A DNA stretch of 64,000 nucleotides from NCBI GenBank assembly GCA_040403555.1, contig JBBAKN010000001.1:124001-188000 (forward strand). The letters run 5' to 3'. This DNA comes from JAIPAN01 sp040403555. GTDB taxonomy: Bacteria > Bacteroidota > Bacteroidia > Sphingobacteriales > Sphingobacteriaceae. The notes under the pieces were generated by a model that worked only from the letters and a program-made list of their open reading frames with translations, made no database searches and had not been told where the DNA came from. Below, one piece after another: positions 8,446 to 17,091 of the stretch; the first letter of the stretch is position 1, and every line of letters starts with the position of its first letter. The position numbers and the translations under genes are program-made.

Positions 8446-10002
8446 ATGCTAGAAATTAACAAGTTAAACGATATGCTCGTTTCAGAGCTTCGTGAAGTAG
8501 CTAATAGCTTAGGCGTAGCTGATACAGATACCCTACGCAAACAAGAACTTATTGATCAAATTTTGGAGCAACAGCAAAATGGAGTAACACCCAATATTCC
8601 AACAGACCCTGCCAACGAAGATTTAAAAGTACGTAAGCGCATTCGTACCCCAAAAAGTGACTTAGATAGAATGAAGGTGCCTTCAGATGCAGACAACTTA
8701 TTTCAAGATTCTTTTGAAGATGAACCGCAACCAGAAGAAGAACAAGTTACTCCTACTGAAGAGAAATCTGAAATAGAAGTGGCACCAGATGCAGCGCCCA
8801 TCGAACAAACTGCAACAAAAGTTGAACGTAAGCCATTTGAGCACGGCAAACAAAATCAGTCTAAAAAAGAAGAGCTAAATCTCGATTTTGATAATGCGAT
8901 CATCAATGAGGGTATTTTAGAAATTATGCCCGATGGTTACGGATTCTTACGTTCATCAGATTATAATTACTTATCCTCTCCAGATGATATTTACGTATCG
9001 CAATCGCAAATAAAATTATTTGGACTAAAAACCGGCGATACCGTACGTGGAAGCATTCGTCCACCAAAAGAAGGAGAAAAATATTTCCCTTTGGTGCGTG
9101 TAGAAGCCATAAACGGGCGTATTCCGGCCGATGTACGTGATCGTGTACCTTTCGATTTTTTAACCCCTTTATTTCCATCAGAACGCTTAAATCTGTTTAC
9201 CGATGCGAATAATCATTCTACCCGAATTATCGATTTATTTACCCCCATTGGTAAAGGACAGCGTGGTTTAATTGTGGCACAGCCCAAAACAGGTAAAACC
9301 ATGTTGCTTAAAGATGTGGCCAATGCCATTGCTAAAAACCACCCAGAGGTATATTTAATTATTTTATTGATTGACGAACGCCCCGAAGAAGTAACTGATA
9401 TGGCCCGTAGCGTACGTGCCGAAGTCGTATCATCAACTTTTGATGAGCCGGCAGAACGTCACGTAAAAATTGCCAATATTGTGCTAGAAAAAGCAAAACG
9501 TATGGTAGAATGTGGACACGATGTAGTCATTCTACTCGATTCTATCACCCGTTTAGCCAGAGCCTACAATACCGTTGCACCAGCTTCAGGTAAAATTTTA
9601 TCGGGTGGAGTTGATGCCAATGCCTTACATAAACCAAAACGCTTTTTTGGAGCAGCCCGTAAAATTGAAGATGGTGGTTCACTTACTATTTTAGCCACTG
9701 CACTTACCGAAACGGGGTCTAAAATGGACGAAGTGATTTTCGAAGAATTTAAAGGAACCGGTAATATGGAATTGCAACTAGATCGTAAACTATCTAACAA
9801 ACGTATTTTCCCTGCTATTGATTTAACTGCTTCGAGCACCCGTAGAGACGATTTATTGCTTGATAAAGATACTTTGCAACGCATCTGGATTTTAAGAAAC
9901 CATTTAGCCGACATGAACTCTCAGGAAGCCATGCAGTTTTTACAAGCGCAAATGAAAGGTACCCGATCTAACGAAGAGTTTTTGGTCTCAATGAATTCCT
10001 AA
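8446..10002 (+). CDS. rho: Transcription termination factor Rho
   Basis: Hexameric RNA-dependent ATPase that ends transcription. Domains are the N-terminal Rho_N helix bundle (1-45), a low-complexity acidic Glu/Pro-rich insertion (about 60-150), the cold-shock RNA-binding domain (about 155-230, MPDGYGFLRSSDYNYL), and the ATPase with Walker A AQPKTGKT (278-285) and Walker B VVILLDSITRLARAYN. The 518 aa length exceeds E. coli Rho (419) mainly through the insertion, a common feature of Bacteroidetes Rho. It heads the rho-pssA-purS cluster with a 6 bp gap to pssA. Confidence 0.97.
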   Translation: MLEINKLNDMLVSELREVANSLGVADTDTLRKQELIDQILEQQQNGVTPNIPTDPANEDLKVRKRIRTPKSDLDRMKVPSDADNLFQDSFEDEPQPEEEQVTPTEEKSEIEVAPDAAPIEQTATKVERKPFEHGKQNQSKKEELNLDFDNAIINEGILEIMPDGYGFLRSSDYNYLSSPDDIYVSQSQIKLFGLKTGDTVRGSIRPPKEGEKYFPLVRVEAINGRIPADVRDRVPFDFLTPLFPSERLNLFTDANNHSTRIIDLFTPIGKGQRGLIVAQPKTGKTMLLKDVANAIAKNHPEVYLIILLIDERPEEVTDMARSVRAEVVSSTFDEPAERHVKIANIVLEKAKRMVECGHDVVILLDSITRLARAYNTVAPASGKILSGGVDANALHKPKRFFGAARKIEDGGSLTILATALTETGSKMDEVIFEEFKGTGNMELQLDRKLSNKRIFPAIDLTASSTRRDDLLLDKDTLQRIWILRNHLADMNSQEAMQFLQAQMKGTRSNEEFLVSMNS

Positions 10003-10008
10003 GTTTTC

Positions 10009-10698
10009 ATGAAAAAACACATTCCAAATACCATTACCTGCTTAAACCTACTTTCGGGCTGTATGGGCCTGGTTTGGGCTTTTGAGCAACACTTAGACTG
10101 GGCGGCCTATGCCATTGCAGTGAGTGCCCTTTTCGATTTTTTAGACGGCATGCTTGCTCGTTTATTAAAAGCCTATAGCGAAATAGGTAAAGAATTAGAT
10201 TCTTTAGCCGATGTAGTTAGTTTTGGCGTATTGCCTTCGGTAATTGTATTCCAATTATTTAAACAAAGCGGTACAGAAATTTTCTTATTGCCTTACTTAG
10301 CTTTTTCCATTGCTGTTTTTTCAGCATTGCGTTTAGCTAAGTTTAATGTAGATACCCGACAAGCAGAAAACTTTATAGGATTGCCTACACCGGCTAATGC
10401 TTTGCTTTTGGGTTCATTCCCGCTAATTATTGCTTCTGATGAACAAGGAATTGGTGCCGTTATTCAACAGCCTCACGTTTTAGCCATCTTCTGTGTACTT
10501 ATGAGTGCCCTTTTAGTAGCCGAAATCCAGCTATTTTCTCTAAAATTTAAGCATTGGAGCATAAAAGGCAACGAATTCAAATTTGGGTTAATCTTCCTAT
10601 CGCTATTACTATTCTTATTGCTTAAATTTGCAGCTGTACCCTTTATTATTGGGCTATACATACTTTTATCCATGATTCAAACCCAGTTAAAAAAATGA
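10009..10698 (+). CDS. pssA: CDP-diacylglycerol-serine O-phosphatidyltransferase
   Basis: Integral membrane enzyme that makes phosphatidylserine, the precursor of phosphatidylethanolamine. The CDP-alcohol phosphotransferase signature is complete: DFLDGMLARLLKAYSEIGKELDSLAD, with the D-G-AR-G-D-D spacing at about residues 43-67, shown here split as DGMLAR ... GKELDSLAD. About seven hydrophobic segments follow. The 229 aa length is normal for the Bacillus-type enzyme. It lies 6 bp after rho and overlaps purS by 4 bp. Confidence 0.93.
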   Translation: MKKHIPNTITCLNLLSGCMGLVWAFEQHLDWAAYAIAVSALFDFLDGMLARLLKAYSEIGKELDSLADVVSFGVLPSVIVFQLFKQSGTEIFLLPYLAFSIAVFSALRLAKFNVDTRQAENFIGLPTPANALLLGSFPLIIASDEQGIGAVIQQPHVLAIFCVLMSALLVAEIQLFSLKFKHWSIKGNEFKFGLIFLSLLLFLLLKFAAVPFIIGLYILLSMIQTQLKK

Positions 10699-10946
10699 AA
10701 TTCACTGCACAAATTAATGTGATGCCCCTCAAAGAAATTCTAGACCCCCAAGGTAAGGCAGTAAGCGGTAGCTTTAAAAATATGGGTTTAGGTGAAATAC
10801 AACAAGTACGTATTGGCAAACACATAGAATTAGAAATTGATGCACCAAGTGAAGCTGTTGCAAAAGATAAAGTAGAAGAAGCTTGCAAAAAATTACTAGC
10901 TAACCTCATTATGGAAAGCTACGAATACACCCTAAAGGCCGTTTAA
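10695..10946 (+). CDS. purS: Phosphoribosylformylglycinamidine synthase subunit PurS
   Basis: Small (83 aa) dimeric subunit that joins PurQ and PurL in the FGAM synthase complex of purine synthesis. Recognised by FTAQINVMPLKEILDPQGKAV, here quoted as its core VMPLKEILDPQGKAV, and a ferredoxin-like beta-alpha-beta layout ending with AVAKDKVEEACKKLLAN. No purL or purQ is adjacent, so it stands apart from its partners. Its 3' end overlaps the convergent HPt gene by 15 bp. Confidence 0.9.
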   Translation: MKFTAQINVMPLKEILDPQGKAVSGSFKNMGLGEIQQVRIGKHIELEIDAPSEAVAKDKVEEACKKLLANLIMESYEYTLKAV

Positions 10947-11321
10947 ATCAGCCAATTCTTTTCGCAAGAGGAGCAATTTTTCAAATAAAGCAGTACTGGC
11001 TATTTGCACCTGTTTAAATAGTGGAGCTATTTGTTCCAAATCTCTACCAGATCTGGCAATGGTTTCGATTTTAGCCATTTCATCTTTCGTTTCATTAGCG
11101 CCAATAAATGCGAATGTTGGACGTATTTTATGGGAAATTTCTGCCACAGTTTGCCAATCTTCCAAAAACAGAGCTTGGTCTATTTCTGCTAAATATGTTG
11201 GCGTTTGTTTTAGAAAGATATCCATCATTTCAATCATAAACTCTGCATTTCCATCAGCAATATCTTGCAAATAGGCTAAACTAAGGCTAGGCTTATTAAA
11301 TTTAGGTGATTCCTTTTCCAT
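10932..11321 (-). CDS. HPt (histidine phosphotransfer) domain protein
   Basis: Stand-alone four-helix HPt protein of 129 aa. The phospho-accepting histidine is probably His64 in EISHKIRPTFAFIG; the usual HxLKG is here HKIRP, so the conserved Lys-Gly is Arg-Pro. The upstream helix FMIEMMDIFLKQTPTYLAEI is typical of the fold. It would relay phosphate between a hybrid histidine kinase and a response regulator, but no kinase or receiver gene lies in this window. It follows folK by 2 bp on the same strand and overlaps convergent purS. Confidence 0.82.
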   Translation of the reverse strand: MEKESPKFNKPSLSLAYLQDIADGNAEFMIEMMDIFLKQTPTYLAEIDQALFLEDWQTVAEISHKIRPTFAFIGANETKDEMAKIETIARSGRDLEQIAPLFKQVQIASTALFEKLLLLRKELADLNGL

Positions 11322-11323
11322 AA

Positions 11324-11809
11324 TTAATTGGCTAGTTTCCGAACAGATAAATCACTAGCTAGATTGGCTAAAAGTGTATAAATAGTTTGTTTTAGAATAG
11401 GATGTTCCAAATTTGGTGCCAATTCACATAAAGGGGCCAAAACAAAAGCCCTTTCCTGTAAAAAGGGGTGCGGAACTACTAAATTTTCATAATTAATAAT
11501 CATTAAATCGTAGAACAAAATATCAATATCAATGGTTCTAGCTGCCCACTTTTCTGTACGTTCCCTACCTAGCTTTTTTTCAATCGCTAAAATGGATTGT
11601 AGAACTTCTTCAGGGGCTAGATTACAGCTTACTTCTACAACTTGGTTCATAAAATCAGGCTGATCTGTTTTTCCCCAAGCAGCCGTTTGGTAGATAGATG
11701 AACTGGCTAGGATGGCACCAATTCCATTTCCTATGTGCGTACGGGCATCAGCAAGAAATTGCAAGGAATTTCCCATATTACTACCCAACAATAAATACAC
11801 AACCGACAT
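11324..11809 (-). CDS. folK: 2-amino-4-hydroxy-6-hydroxymethyldihydropteridine diphosphokinase
   Basis: Folate-pathway pyrophosphokinase. Visible family signatures are the opening VYLLLGSNMGN, the FMNQVVEV strand, KLGRERTEKWAARTIDIDIL (split: KLGRERTEKW and ARTIDIDILFYD) and VPHPFLQERAFVLAPL. The 161 aa length matches the family. It begins with ATG at 11809, with a -7 box at 11833-11840, and probably forms an operon with the HPt gene. Confidence 0.95.
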   Translation of the reverse strand: MSVVYLLLGSNMGNSLQFLADARTHIGNGIGAILASSSIYQTAAWGKTDQPDFMNQVVEVSCNLAPEEVLQSILAIEKKLGRERTEKWAARTIDIDILFYDLMIINYENLVVPHPFLQERAFVLAPLCELAPNLEHPILKQTIYTLLANLASDLSVRKLAN

Positions 11810-11832
11810 CTGTTTTTTGAGATAATTTGTAA

Positions 11833-11840
11833 CAAATATA
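11833..11840 (-). promoter_or_regulatory. -7 promoter element for folK-HPt
   Basis: The minus strand reads TATATTTG, an exact TAnnTTTG match, 23 bases before the folK ATG. It lies in the 87 bp divergent region shared with sppA. Confidence 0.6.
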
Positions 11841-11896
11841 GAGATTGATCATCTTTATAAATGTATAGTGCATAGATATATAAAATCACTCCAAAA

Positions 11897-13663
11897 ATGA
11901 AAGAATTCTTCAAGTTCGTATTTGCATCCATGATAGGTGTACTCCTTAGTGTATTCGTCATGTTTGTACTTGGCATACTACTTATTATTGGCATCGTTAG
12001 CTCTGCTTCAAACGAATCAAAGGTTACAATTGACGATAATACTGTGTTACACCTTAGTTTAAATTATCCAATAAGCGAACGGACCTCAAAAAATCCATTT
12101 CAAAATTTAAATTTTGGTGGTTTTGAAACTAAAAGCAATCTCGGCTTAAACGATATTTTAGAACATATTAAAGAAGCAAAAACCGACTCTAGAATAAAAG
12201 GTGTCTATGTAGATGTTTCGGCTATTCAAGGTGGTTTTGCAAGCATTGAAGAAATTCGAAATGCCCTACTCGACTTTAAAAAATCGGGGAAATTTATATT
12301 AGCCTATAGCGAAGTGTACACCAAGGGAGCTTATTATTTAGCTTCAGTGGCCGATAAAATATATGTGAATCCAGAAGGTATGGTAGATTTTAAGGGCTTT
12401 AGCACTGAAATTATGTTCTTCAAAGGCGCCCTCGAAAAATTAGATATAGATGCACAGGTAATTAAAGTGGGAACTTACAAAAGCGCTGTAGAACCCTACA
12501 TTCTAGATAAAATGAGCAAACCAAACCGCGAACAAATTACCTCCTTCTTAGGTTCTATGTACACGCATTTTTTAACAAAGATCGCGATCAACCGTAAAAT
12601 ATCTGTAGATACTTTAAGAGCTATTGCCAATACGGCTGCGGTACAAACAGCAAATGATGCGGTAAAATTCCGCCTAGTAGATGGAGTAAAATACAAAGAC
12701 GAAGTGCTTACAGAGCTCAAATCTTTATGTGGAATTGCACAAAAAAAGGAGCTACGTTCTGTTTCTATTACCGATTATAGTCCGCAAACAAAAGAAATAA
12801 GCAAAGCAAGTGCGGATAGAATTGCCGTGGTGTATGCCGTTGGCGAAATTGTGGGTGGTGAAGGCGACGACGAAACCATGGGTTCAGAAAATATTTCTAG
12901 AGCCATTAGAACAGCTCGATTAGATGATAAAGTAAAAGCACTTGTGCTCCGTATAAACTCACCAGGTGGCAGTTCTTTAGCTTCTGATGTAATTTGGAGA
13001 GAAGTAGAACTTACCAAAAAAGTAAAACCGGTTATTGTTTCTATGGGCGATGTTGCAGCCTCTGGCGGTTATTATATCGCTTGTGCGGCCGACTCTATTT
13101 TTGCGCAACCCAATACCATTACGGGCTCTATTGGCGTATTTGCCATTATCCCAAACATGAAAAAATTCTTCAACAATAAACTAGGAATTACCTTTGATGA
13201 GGTAAAAACAGGCAAGTTTTCGGAAATTTCTATAACCCGTCCGCTTAGCGATGACGAACGTTTGTTATTACAAGCCGAAATAAACAACATTTACAAAACC
13301 TTTACCCAAAAAGTAGCCAATGGACGCCATAAAACACCCGAATTTATAGATAACATTGGCCAAGGACGTGTTTGGACGGGTGCTGAAGCCATTAAAATTG
13401 GTTTAGTAGACCGTTTAGGAAATATAGAGGATGCCGTAAAATCTGCAGCTAAAAAAGCAGGATTGAAAGAATACAAATTAGTGGCCTACCCTTCTCAAAA
13501 AGATCCCTTAAAAGAATTATTTGATGATTCTGCTGATAAAGTACGCACCTATTTCACCAAACAAGAACTAGGCGAAAATTACAACTACTACCAAAAAATG
13601 CAATCGGTTCTTAAAACCACTGGCATACAAAGTAGAATGCCGTATGAGGTGGTTATTAAATAA
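11897..13663 (+). CDS. sppA: Signal peptide peptidase SppA (67K type)
   Basis: Membrane-bound serine protease that degrades cleaved signal peptides. It has an N-terminal membrane anchor (about residues 9-35) and two tandem ClpP/crotonase-like S49 domains. The predicted catalytic dyad is Lys195 in GTYKSAVEP and Ser389 in VAASGGYY, matching the E. coli long-form layout (Lys in the first repeat, Ser in the second). The 588 aa length agrees with the long form. It is monocistronic and followed by a strong terminator at 13686-13720. Confidence 0.95.
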   Translation: MKEFFKFVFASMIGVLLSVFVMFVLGILLIIGIVSSASNESKVTIDDNTVLHLSLNYPISERTSKNPFQNLNFGGFETKSNLGLNDILEHIKEAKTDSRIKGVYVDVSAIQGGFASIEEIRNALLDFKKSGKFILAYSEVYTKGAYYLASVADKIYVNPEGMVDFKGFSTEIMFFKGALEKLDIDAQVIKVGTYKSAVEPYILDKMSKPNREQITSFLGSMYTHFLTKIAINRKISVDTLRAIANTAAVQTANDAVKFRLVDGVKYKDEVLTELKSLCGIAQKKELRSVSITDYSPQTKEISKASADRIAVVYAVGEIVGGEGDDETMGSENISRAIRTARLDDKVKALVLRINSPGGSSLASDVIWREVELTKKVKPVIVSMGDVAASGGYYIACAADSIFAQPNTITGSIGVFAIIPNMKKFFNNKLGITFDEVKTGKFSEISITRPLSDDERLLLQAEINNIYKTFTQKVANGRHKTPEFIDNIGQGRVWTGAEAIKIGLVDRLGNIEDAVKSAAKKAGLKEYKLVAYPSQKDPLKELFDDSADKVRTYFTKQELGENYNYYQKMQSVLKTTGIQSRMPYEVVIK

Positions 13664-13685
13664 GTTCTAACAAAAAATAATTCCT

Positions 13686-13720
13686 AAAGTCCCGGTAGGT
13701 ATGCCGGGACTTTTTTATTT
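13686..13720 (+). terminator. Intrinsic terminator after sppA
   Basis: Ten-base-pair stem AAAGTCCCGG (13686-13695) with CCGGGACTTT (13704-13713), an 8-nt loop, then a T-rich run. Its T-tract runs straight into the -7 box of the next gene. Confidence 0.88.
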
Positions 13721-13723
13721 TTG
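13716..13723 (+). promoter_or_regulatory. -7 promoter element very close to the PolX-like start
   Basis: TATTTTTG matches TAnnTTTG exactly, with only six bases between it and the ATG at 13730. If used, transcription would begin at or within a few bases of the start codon, giving a leaderless or nearly leaderless mRNA. Confidence 0.45.
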
Positions 13724-13729
13724 AATACT

Positions 13730-15382
13730 ATGGAAAACAAAACCATTGCTCGTACCCTACGCTTATTTAGTCAGTTATTAGACTTACACGATGAAAATCC
13801 GTTTAAGGTACGCTCTATAGCCAACGCCGCTTTTAAAGTTGATAAACTACCCTTTGCATTAAACAGCAAAACAGAAACCGAATTAAGCGTAATAGACGGT
13901 ATTGGAAAAAGCATTGCCACTAAAATACACGAACTAAACACTAGCGAACATATTGTTGAGCTAGACGAATTGTTAAGCAAAACACCCAAAGGCGTACTCG
14001 AAATAATGCAAATTAAGGGCATTGGCCCTAAAAAAGTAGCCACCATTTGGAAAGAGCTAGAAATAGAAAGTGTAGGCGAATTGTTTTATGCCTGCAACGA
14101 AAACCGCTTAATTGAGGCCAAAGGCTTTGGCTTAAAAACCCAACAAGATATCATAAAGCTCATAGAGTTTAAGATGGCCAACAATGGCCGATGGCTCTTT
14201 GCCAAAGTAGAAGCCTTGGCCGAAGAACTCCTTAAAAATTTAGAAGGCCATTTCCCCAATAGTCTAATTAGTTTAAGTGGCGATTACCGCCGTAGAATGG
14301 AAATTATCGACCAATTGGATGTATTAATAGGTATTTCCGAAGATGAATTACGAAGCCACCCAATTGGAGAACAAGTAGACAAAAAACTACAATTTAAAAC
14401 TGAAGAAGGCCTAAATATCCAATTTCATTGCTGCACCTCCGAAGATTTTGGTTGGTCACTCTTAGATACCACCGGAAATACAGAGCATGTGGCACAGCTA
14501 CAACAAAAACTAAGCAACATATCCCTTTCGGGTAAAACAGAAGCCGAAATTTATACATTAGCCGGCCTAGATTATATAGAACCAGAACTCAGAGAAGGCC
14601 AAAATGAAGTAGAGTGGGCAGCCAAAAAGCAATTACCCAAACTTATTGAGTTAACTGATTTAAAAGGAAGTTTACACAACCACAGTACCTGGAGCGATGG
14701 CGTAAATACCCTCGAAGAAATGGCCCTTTACTGCAAAAATGAACTAAAAATCGATTATTTAGGTATTTGCGACCACTCCAAATCGGCTTTTTACGCCAAT
14801 GGATTGAATGAAATTAGAGTAGCAGCTCAACACCGCGAAATTGATGTACTCAACCAAAAATTGGCTCCATTTAAAATATTTAAAGGAATAGAATCCGATA
14901 TTTTATACGATGGAAGCCTAGATTACGCCGATGATGTATTGGCAAGCTTCGATTTTGTGGTAGCATCGGTACACTCGGTTTTAAAAATGACGGAAGAAAA
15001 AGCCACGGAACGCCTCATAAAAGCTATAGAAAACCCATACACCACCATTTTAGGTCACCCAACGGGTCGCTTATTGTTAAGCCGGAGTGCCTACCCCATT
15101 AACCATAAAAAAGTAATTGATGCTTGTGCTGCTAATAACATTGTCATCGAAATTAATGCTAACCCCCTACGACTCGATTTGGATTGGCGTTGGCATCAAT
15201 ATACCATCGAAAAAGGCGTTTTACTAGCCATCAACCCCGATGCGCACCGCACCGAGGGATTTTTAGACATGCACTATGGCGTATTGGTAGGCCGTAAAGG
15301 GGGCTTAACTGCCAAGAACTGTTTAAATGCATTTTCTTTAACCGAAATTGATACATTTTTCAAAAACAGCAAGCCCGCCTAA
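13730..15382 (+). CDS. polX: PolX-like protein: family X polymerase fold plus PHP phosphoesterase
   Basis: Protein of 550 aa with the bacterial PolX architecture: an N-terminal 8-kDa/HhH region (1-135, IDGIGKSIATKIHEL and IKGIGPKKVATIWKEL), a nucleotidyltransferase-like palm (about 150-300), and a C-terminal PHP domain (about 315-545) with HNHSTWSDG, CDHSK, GHPTGR and NPDAH metal ligands. The palm motif that normally carries two Asp (GD-x-D) reads IDQLDVL (Asp194, Gln195, Asp197), so the first catalytic Asp seems replaced. The PHP metal site looks complete, which favours a nuclease or repair role over DNA synthesis. A TTG three codons upstream lies inside the promoter box, so ATG 13730 is preferred. 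It heads a cluster with DUF4254 and GT9. Confidence 0.88.
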   Translation: MENKTIARTLRLFSQLLDLHDENPFKVRSIANAAFKVDKLPFALNSKTETELSVIDGIGKSIATKIHELNTSEHIVELDELLSKTPKGVLEIMQIKGIGPKKVATIWKELEIESVGELFYACNENRLIEAKGFGLKTQQDIIKLIEFKMANNGRWLFAKVEALAEELLKNLEGHFPNSLISLSGDYRRRMEIIDQLDVLIGISEDELRSHPIGEQVDKKLQFKTEEGLNIQFHCCTSEDFGWSLLDTTGNTEHVAQLQQKLSNISLSGKTEAEIYTLAGLDYIEPELREGQNEVEWAAKKQLPKLIELTDLKGSLHNHSTWSDGVNTLEEMALYCKNELKIDYLGICDHSKSAFYANGLNEIRVAAQHREIDVLNQKLAPFKIFKGIESDILYDGSLDYADDVLASFDFVVASVHSVLKMTEEKATERLIKAIENPYTTILGHPTGRLLLSRSAYPINHKKVIDACAANNIVIEINANPLRLDLDWRWHQYTIEKGVLLAINPDAHRTEGFLDMHYGVLVGRKGGLTAKNCLNAFSLTEIDTFFKNSKPA

Positions 15383-15404
15383 AATAAATCCCTAATTTTA
15401 CCAC

Positions 15405-16010
15405 ATGATTAGTAAACGCTGTAATTCCATTTTCGAGCAGGTTATTGCCGATTATCACATCAATAATAACATCGATTTAAAGCCAGAAAACCCATACAAA
15501 AGCGACAGTATTGAGTTTTTGCTCTATGCTAAAAACTGGATAGATACCGCCCAATGGCATATGGAAGACGAAGTGCGTGAACCTAGCATTGCTCCCGAAG
15601 CAGCCCTGGTTTGGAAACGCCGTATAGATGCTTCTAACCAAGAACGGACCGATTTAGTAGAATACATTGATAGTTATTTTTTAGCGCAATTTGAAAACAC
15701 ACAAGGAAAAGCAACTGCAACGGTAAATACCGAAAGTCCGGCTTGGGCCATTGATCGCCTCTCTATATTAGCGCTTAAAATTTACCACATGGCAGAAGAA
15801 GCCAATCGGGTAAGCGCCAGCCCCGAACACCGTGCTGCCTGCCAGAAAAAATTAGACGTTTTATTCGAACAAAGAGTCGATTTATCTAAAAGTATTGATG
15901 AATTGATAGCTGATATTGAAGCGGGAAATAAGTATATGAAAGTGTACAAACAAATGAAAATGTACAACGACCCTAGCCTAAATCCGGTATTGTACAAAGA
16001 CGCCAAGTAA
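15405..16010 (+). CDS. DUF4254 family protein
   Basis: Mostly helical protein of 201 aa recognised as DUF4254 from WHMEDEVREPSIAPEAAL followed by WKRRIDASNQERTDLVEYID and the later SILALKIYHMAEEA. There is no signal peptide or membrane segment. The function is unknown; in Bacteroidetes it usually sits next to a lipopolysaccharide heptosyltransferase-like gene, as here (stop and start share one base, TAATG). A role in LPS core or glycan assembly is inferred from that pairing. Confidence 0.85.
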   Translation: MISKRCNSIFEQVIADYHINNNIDLKPENPYKSDSIEFLLYAKNWIDTAQWHMEDEVREPSIAPEAALVWKRRIDASNQERTDLVEYIDSYFLAQFENTQGKATATVNTESPAWAIDRLSILALKIYHMAEEANRVSASPEHRAACQKKLDVLFEQRVDLSKSIDELIADIEAGNKYMKVYKQMKMYNDPSLNPVLYKDAK

Positions 16011-17041
16011 TGCCTCAGCCTGCAAAAATTCTAGTTTTACGTTTTTCGGCCATGGGCGATGTAGCCATGACCGTACCCGTATTGAAAGAACTTTTGGCAA
16101 ACTACTCCAACATTACGCTCGTAGTGGTTAGCAGAAAAGCCTTTGAACCCTTTTTTGCAGGTATTCCCAATATTGAATTTCATGCCTTCGAACCTAAAAC
16201 CAAGCATAAAGGTTTACTAGGAATTTTACGCTTGTTTAAAGAGCTTAGAAGCTACAAAGCCACGGCCTTAGCCGATTTACACCAAAACCTTCGCAGCAAC
16301 GTACTAAGCCGCTTATTTTGGTTTACAGGCATTCCCATTGTCACTTTAGATAAAGGCAGAACTGAAAAAAATGCCCTTACTCGGAAAAAAAATAAACAAT
16401 TTATAGCCCTAAAAGCGACCACACAACGCTATGCCGATGCTTTTGCTGTGTTAGGCTTCCCTTTTACCTTAAAAAATACACTAAGCAAACAACCCGAGCC
16501 GCTAAACAAAAACGTTTTAAAGCTAAATGGTAAAAAAAGTGCACAAAAATGGATTGGTGTTTCTCCTTTTGCCCAACATGCACAAAAAGTATACCCTTTA
16601 GATAAAATGGGCAACGTACTTACTGCCCTAGCTGCCAAAGGCCATCATATTTTTGTATTTGGTGGAGGGCAAGAAGAACAAAAAATTGCCGAAAATTGGG
16701 TAATGAGTATCGAAAATATCACCTCAGTTATTGGAAGATTAAACTTAAGCGAAGAGCTGATCCTAATTTCCAATTTAGACATCATGCTCAGCATGGATTC
16801 TTCGGGCATGCACCTAGCCTCCTTAAAAGGCATACCCGTAGTTTCTGTTTGGGGTGCCACCCACCCCAATGCTGGTTTTTTAGGCTATGGGCAAAACCTT
16901 GCAAATTGCATACAAGTAGATTTATCGTGCCGCCCCTGCTCTATTTATGGCAACATACCCTGCCACCGCGGCGATTTTGCTTGCATGAATCAACTCAGCG
17001 AATCACGCATCATCCAAAAAATAAGTGAAGTTATTTCTTAA
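16010..17041 (+). CDS. Glycosyltransferase family 9 (heptosyltransferase-like)
   Basis: Probable LPS inner-core glycosyltransferase of 343 aa with GT-B fold. Family signs are the N-terminal ILVLRFSAMGDVAMTVPVL, DLHQNLRSNVLS in the middle, and the C-terminal donor-site block SMDSSGMHLASLKGIPVVSVWGATHP (quoted in part: DSSGMHLASLKG). A cysteine-rich end (CRPCSIYGNIPC) is common in this subgroup. The cytoplasmic enzyme acts at the inner membrane on lipid A-core. It is translationally coupled to the preceding DUF4254 gene. Confidence 0.9.
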   Translation: MPQPAKILVLRFSAMGDVAMTVPVLKELLANYSNITLVVVSRKAFEPFFAGIPNIEFHAFEPKTKHKGLLGILRLFKELRSYKATALADLHQNLRSNVLSRLFWFTGIPIVTLDKGRTEKNALTRKKNKQFIALKATTQRYADAFAVLGFPFTLKNTLSKQPEPLNKNVLKLNGKKSAQKWIGVSPFAQHAQKVYPLDKMGNVLTALAAKGHHIFVFGGGQEEQKIAENWVMSIENITSVIGRLNLSEELILISNLDIMLSMDSSGMHLASLKGIPVVSVWGATHPNAGFLGYGQNLANCIQVDLSCRPCSIYGNIPCHRGDFACMNQLSESRIIQKISEVIS

Positions 17042-17091
17042 AAAATGCAATAATGTAACTTTTTTAAACGTTTAGATTCAAAAAACGCAAC

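Noticed and set aside
9564..9914. Antisense frame of 116 codons in rho
   Set aside because: A shadow of the conserved Rho ATPase core; Ser/Leu/Lys-rich with no recognisable motif.
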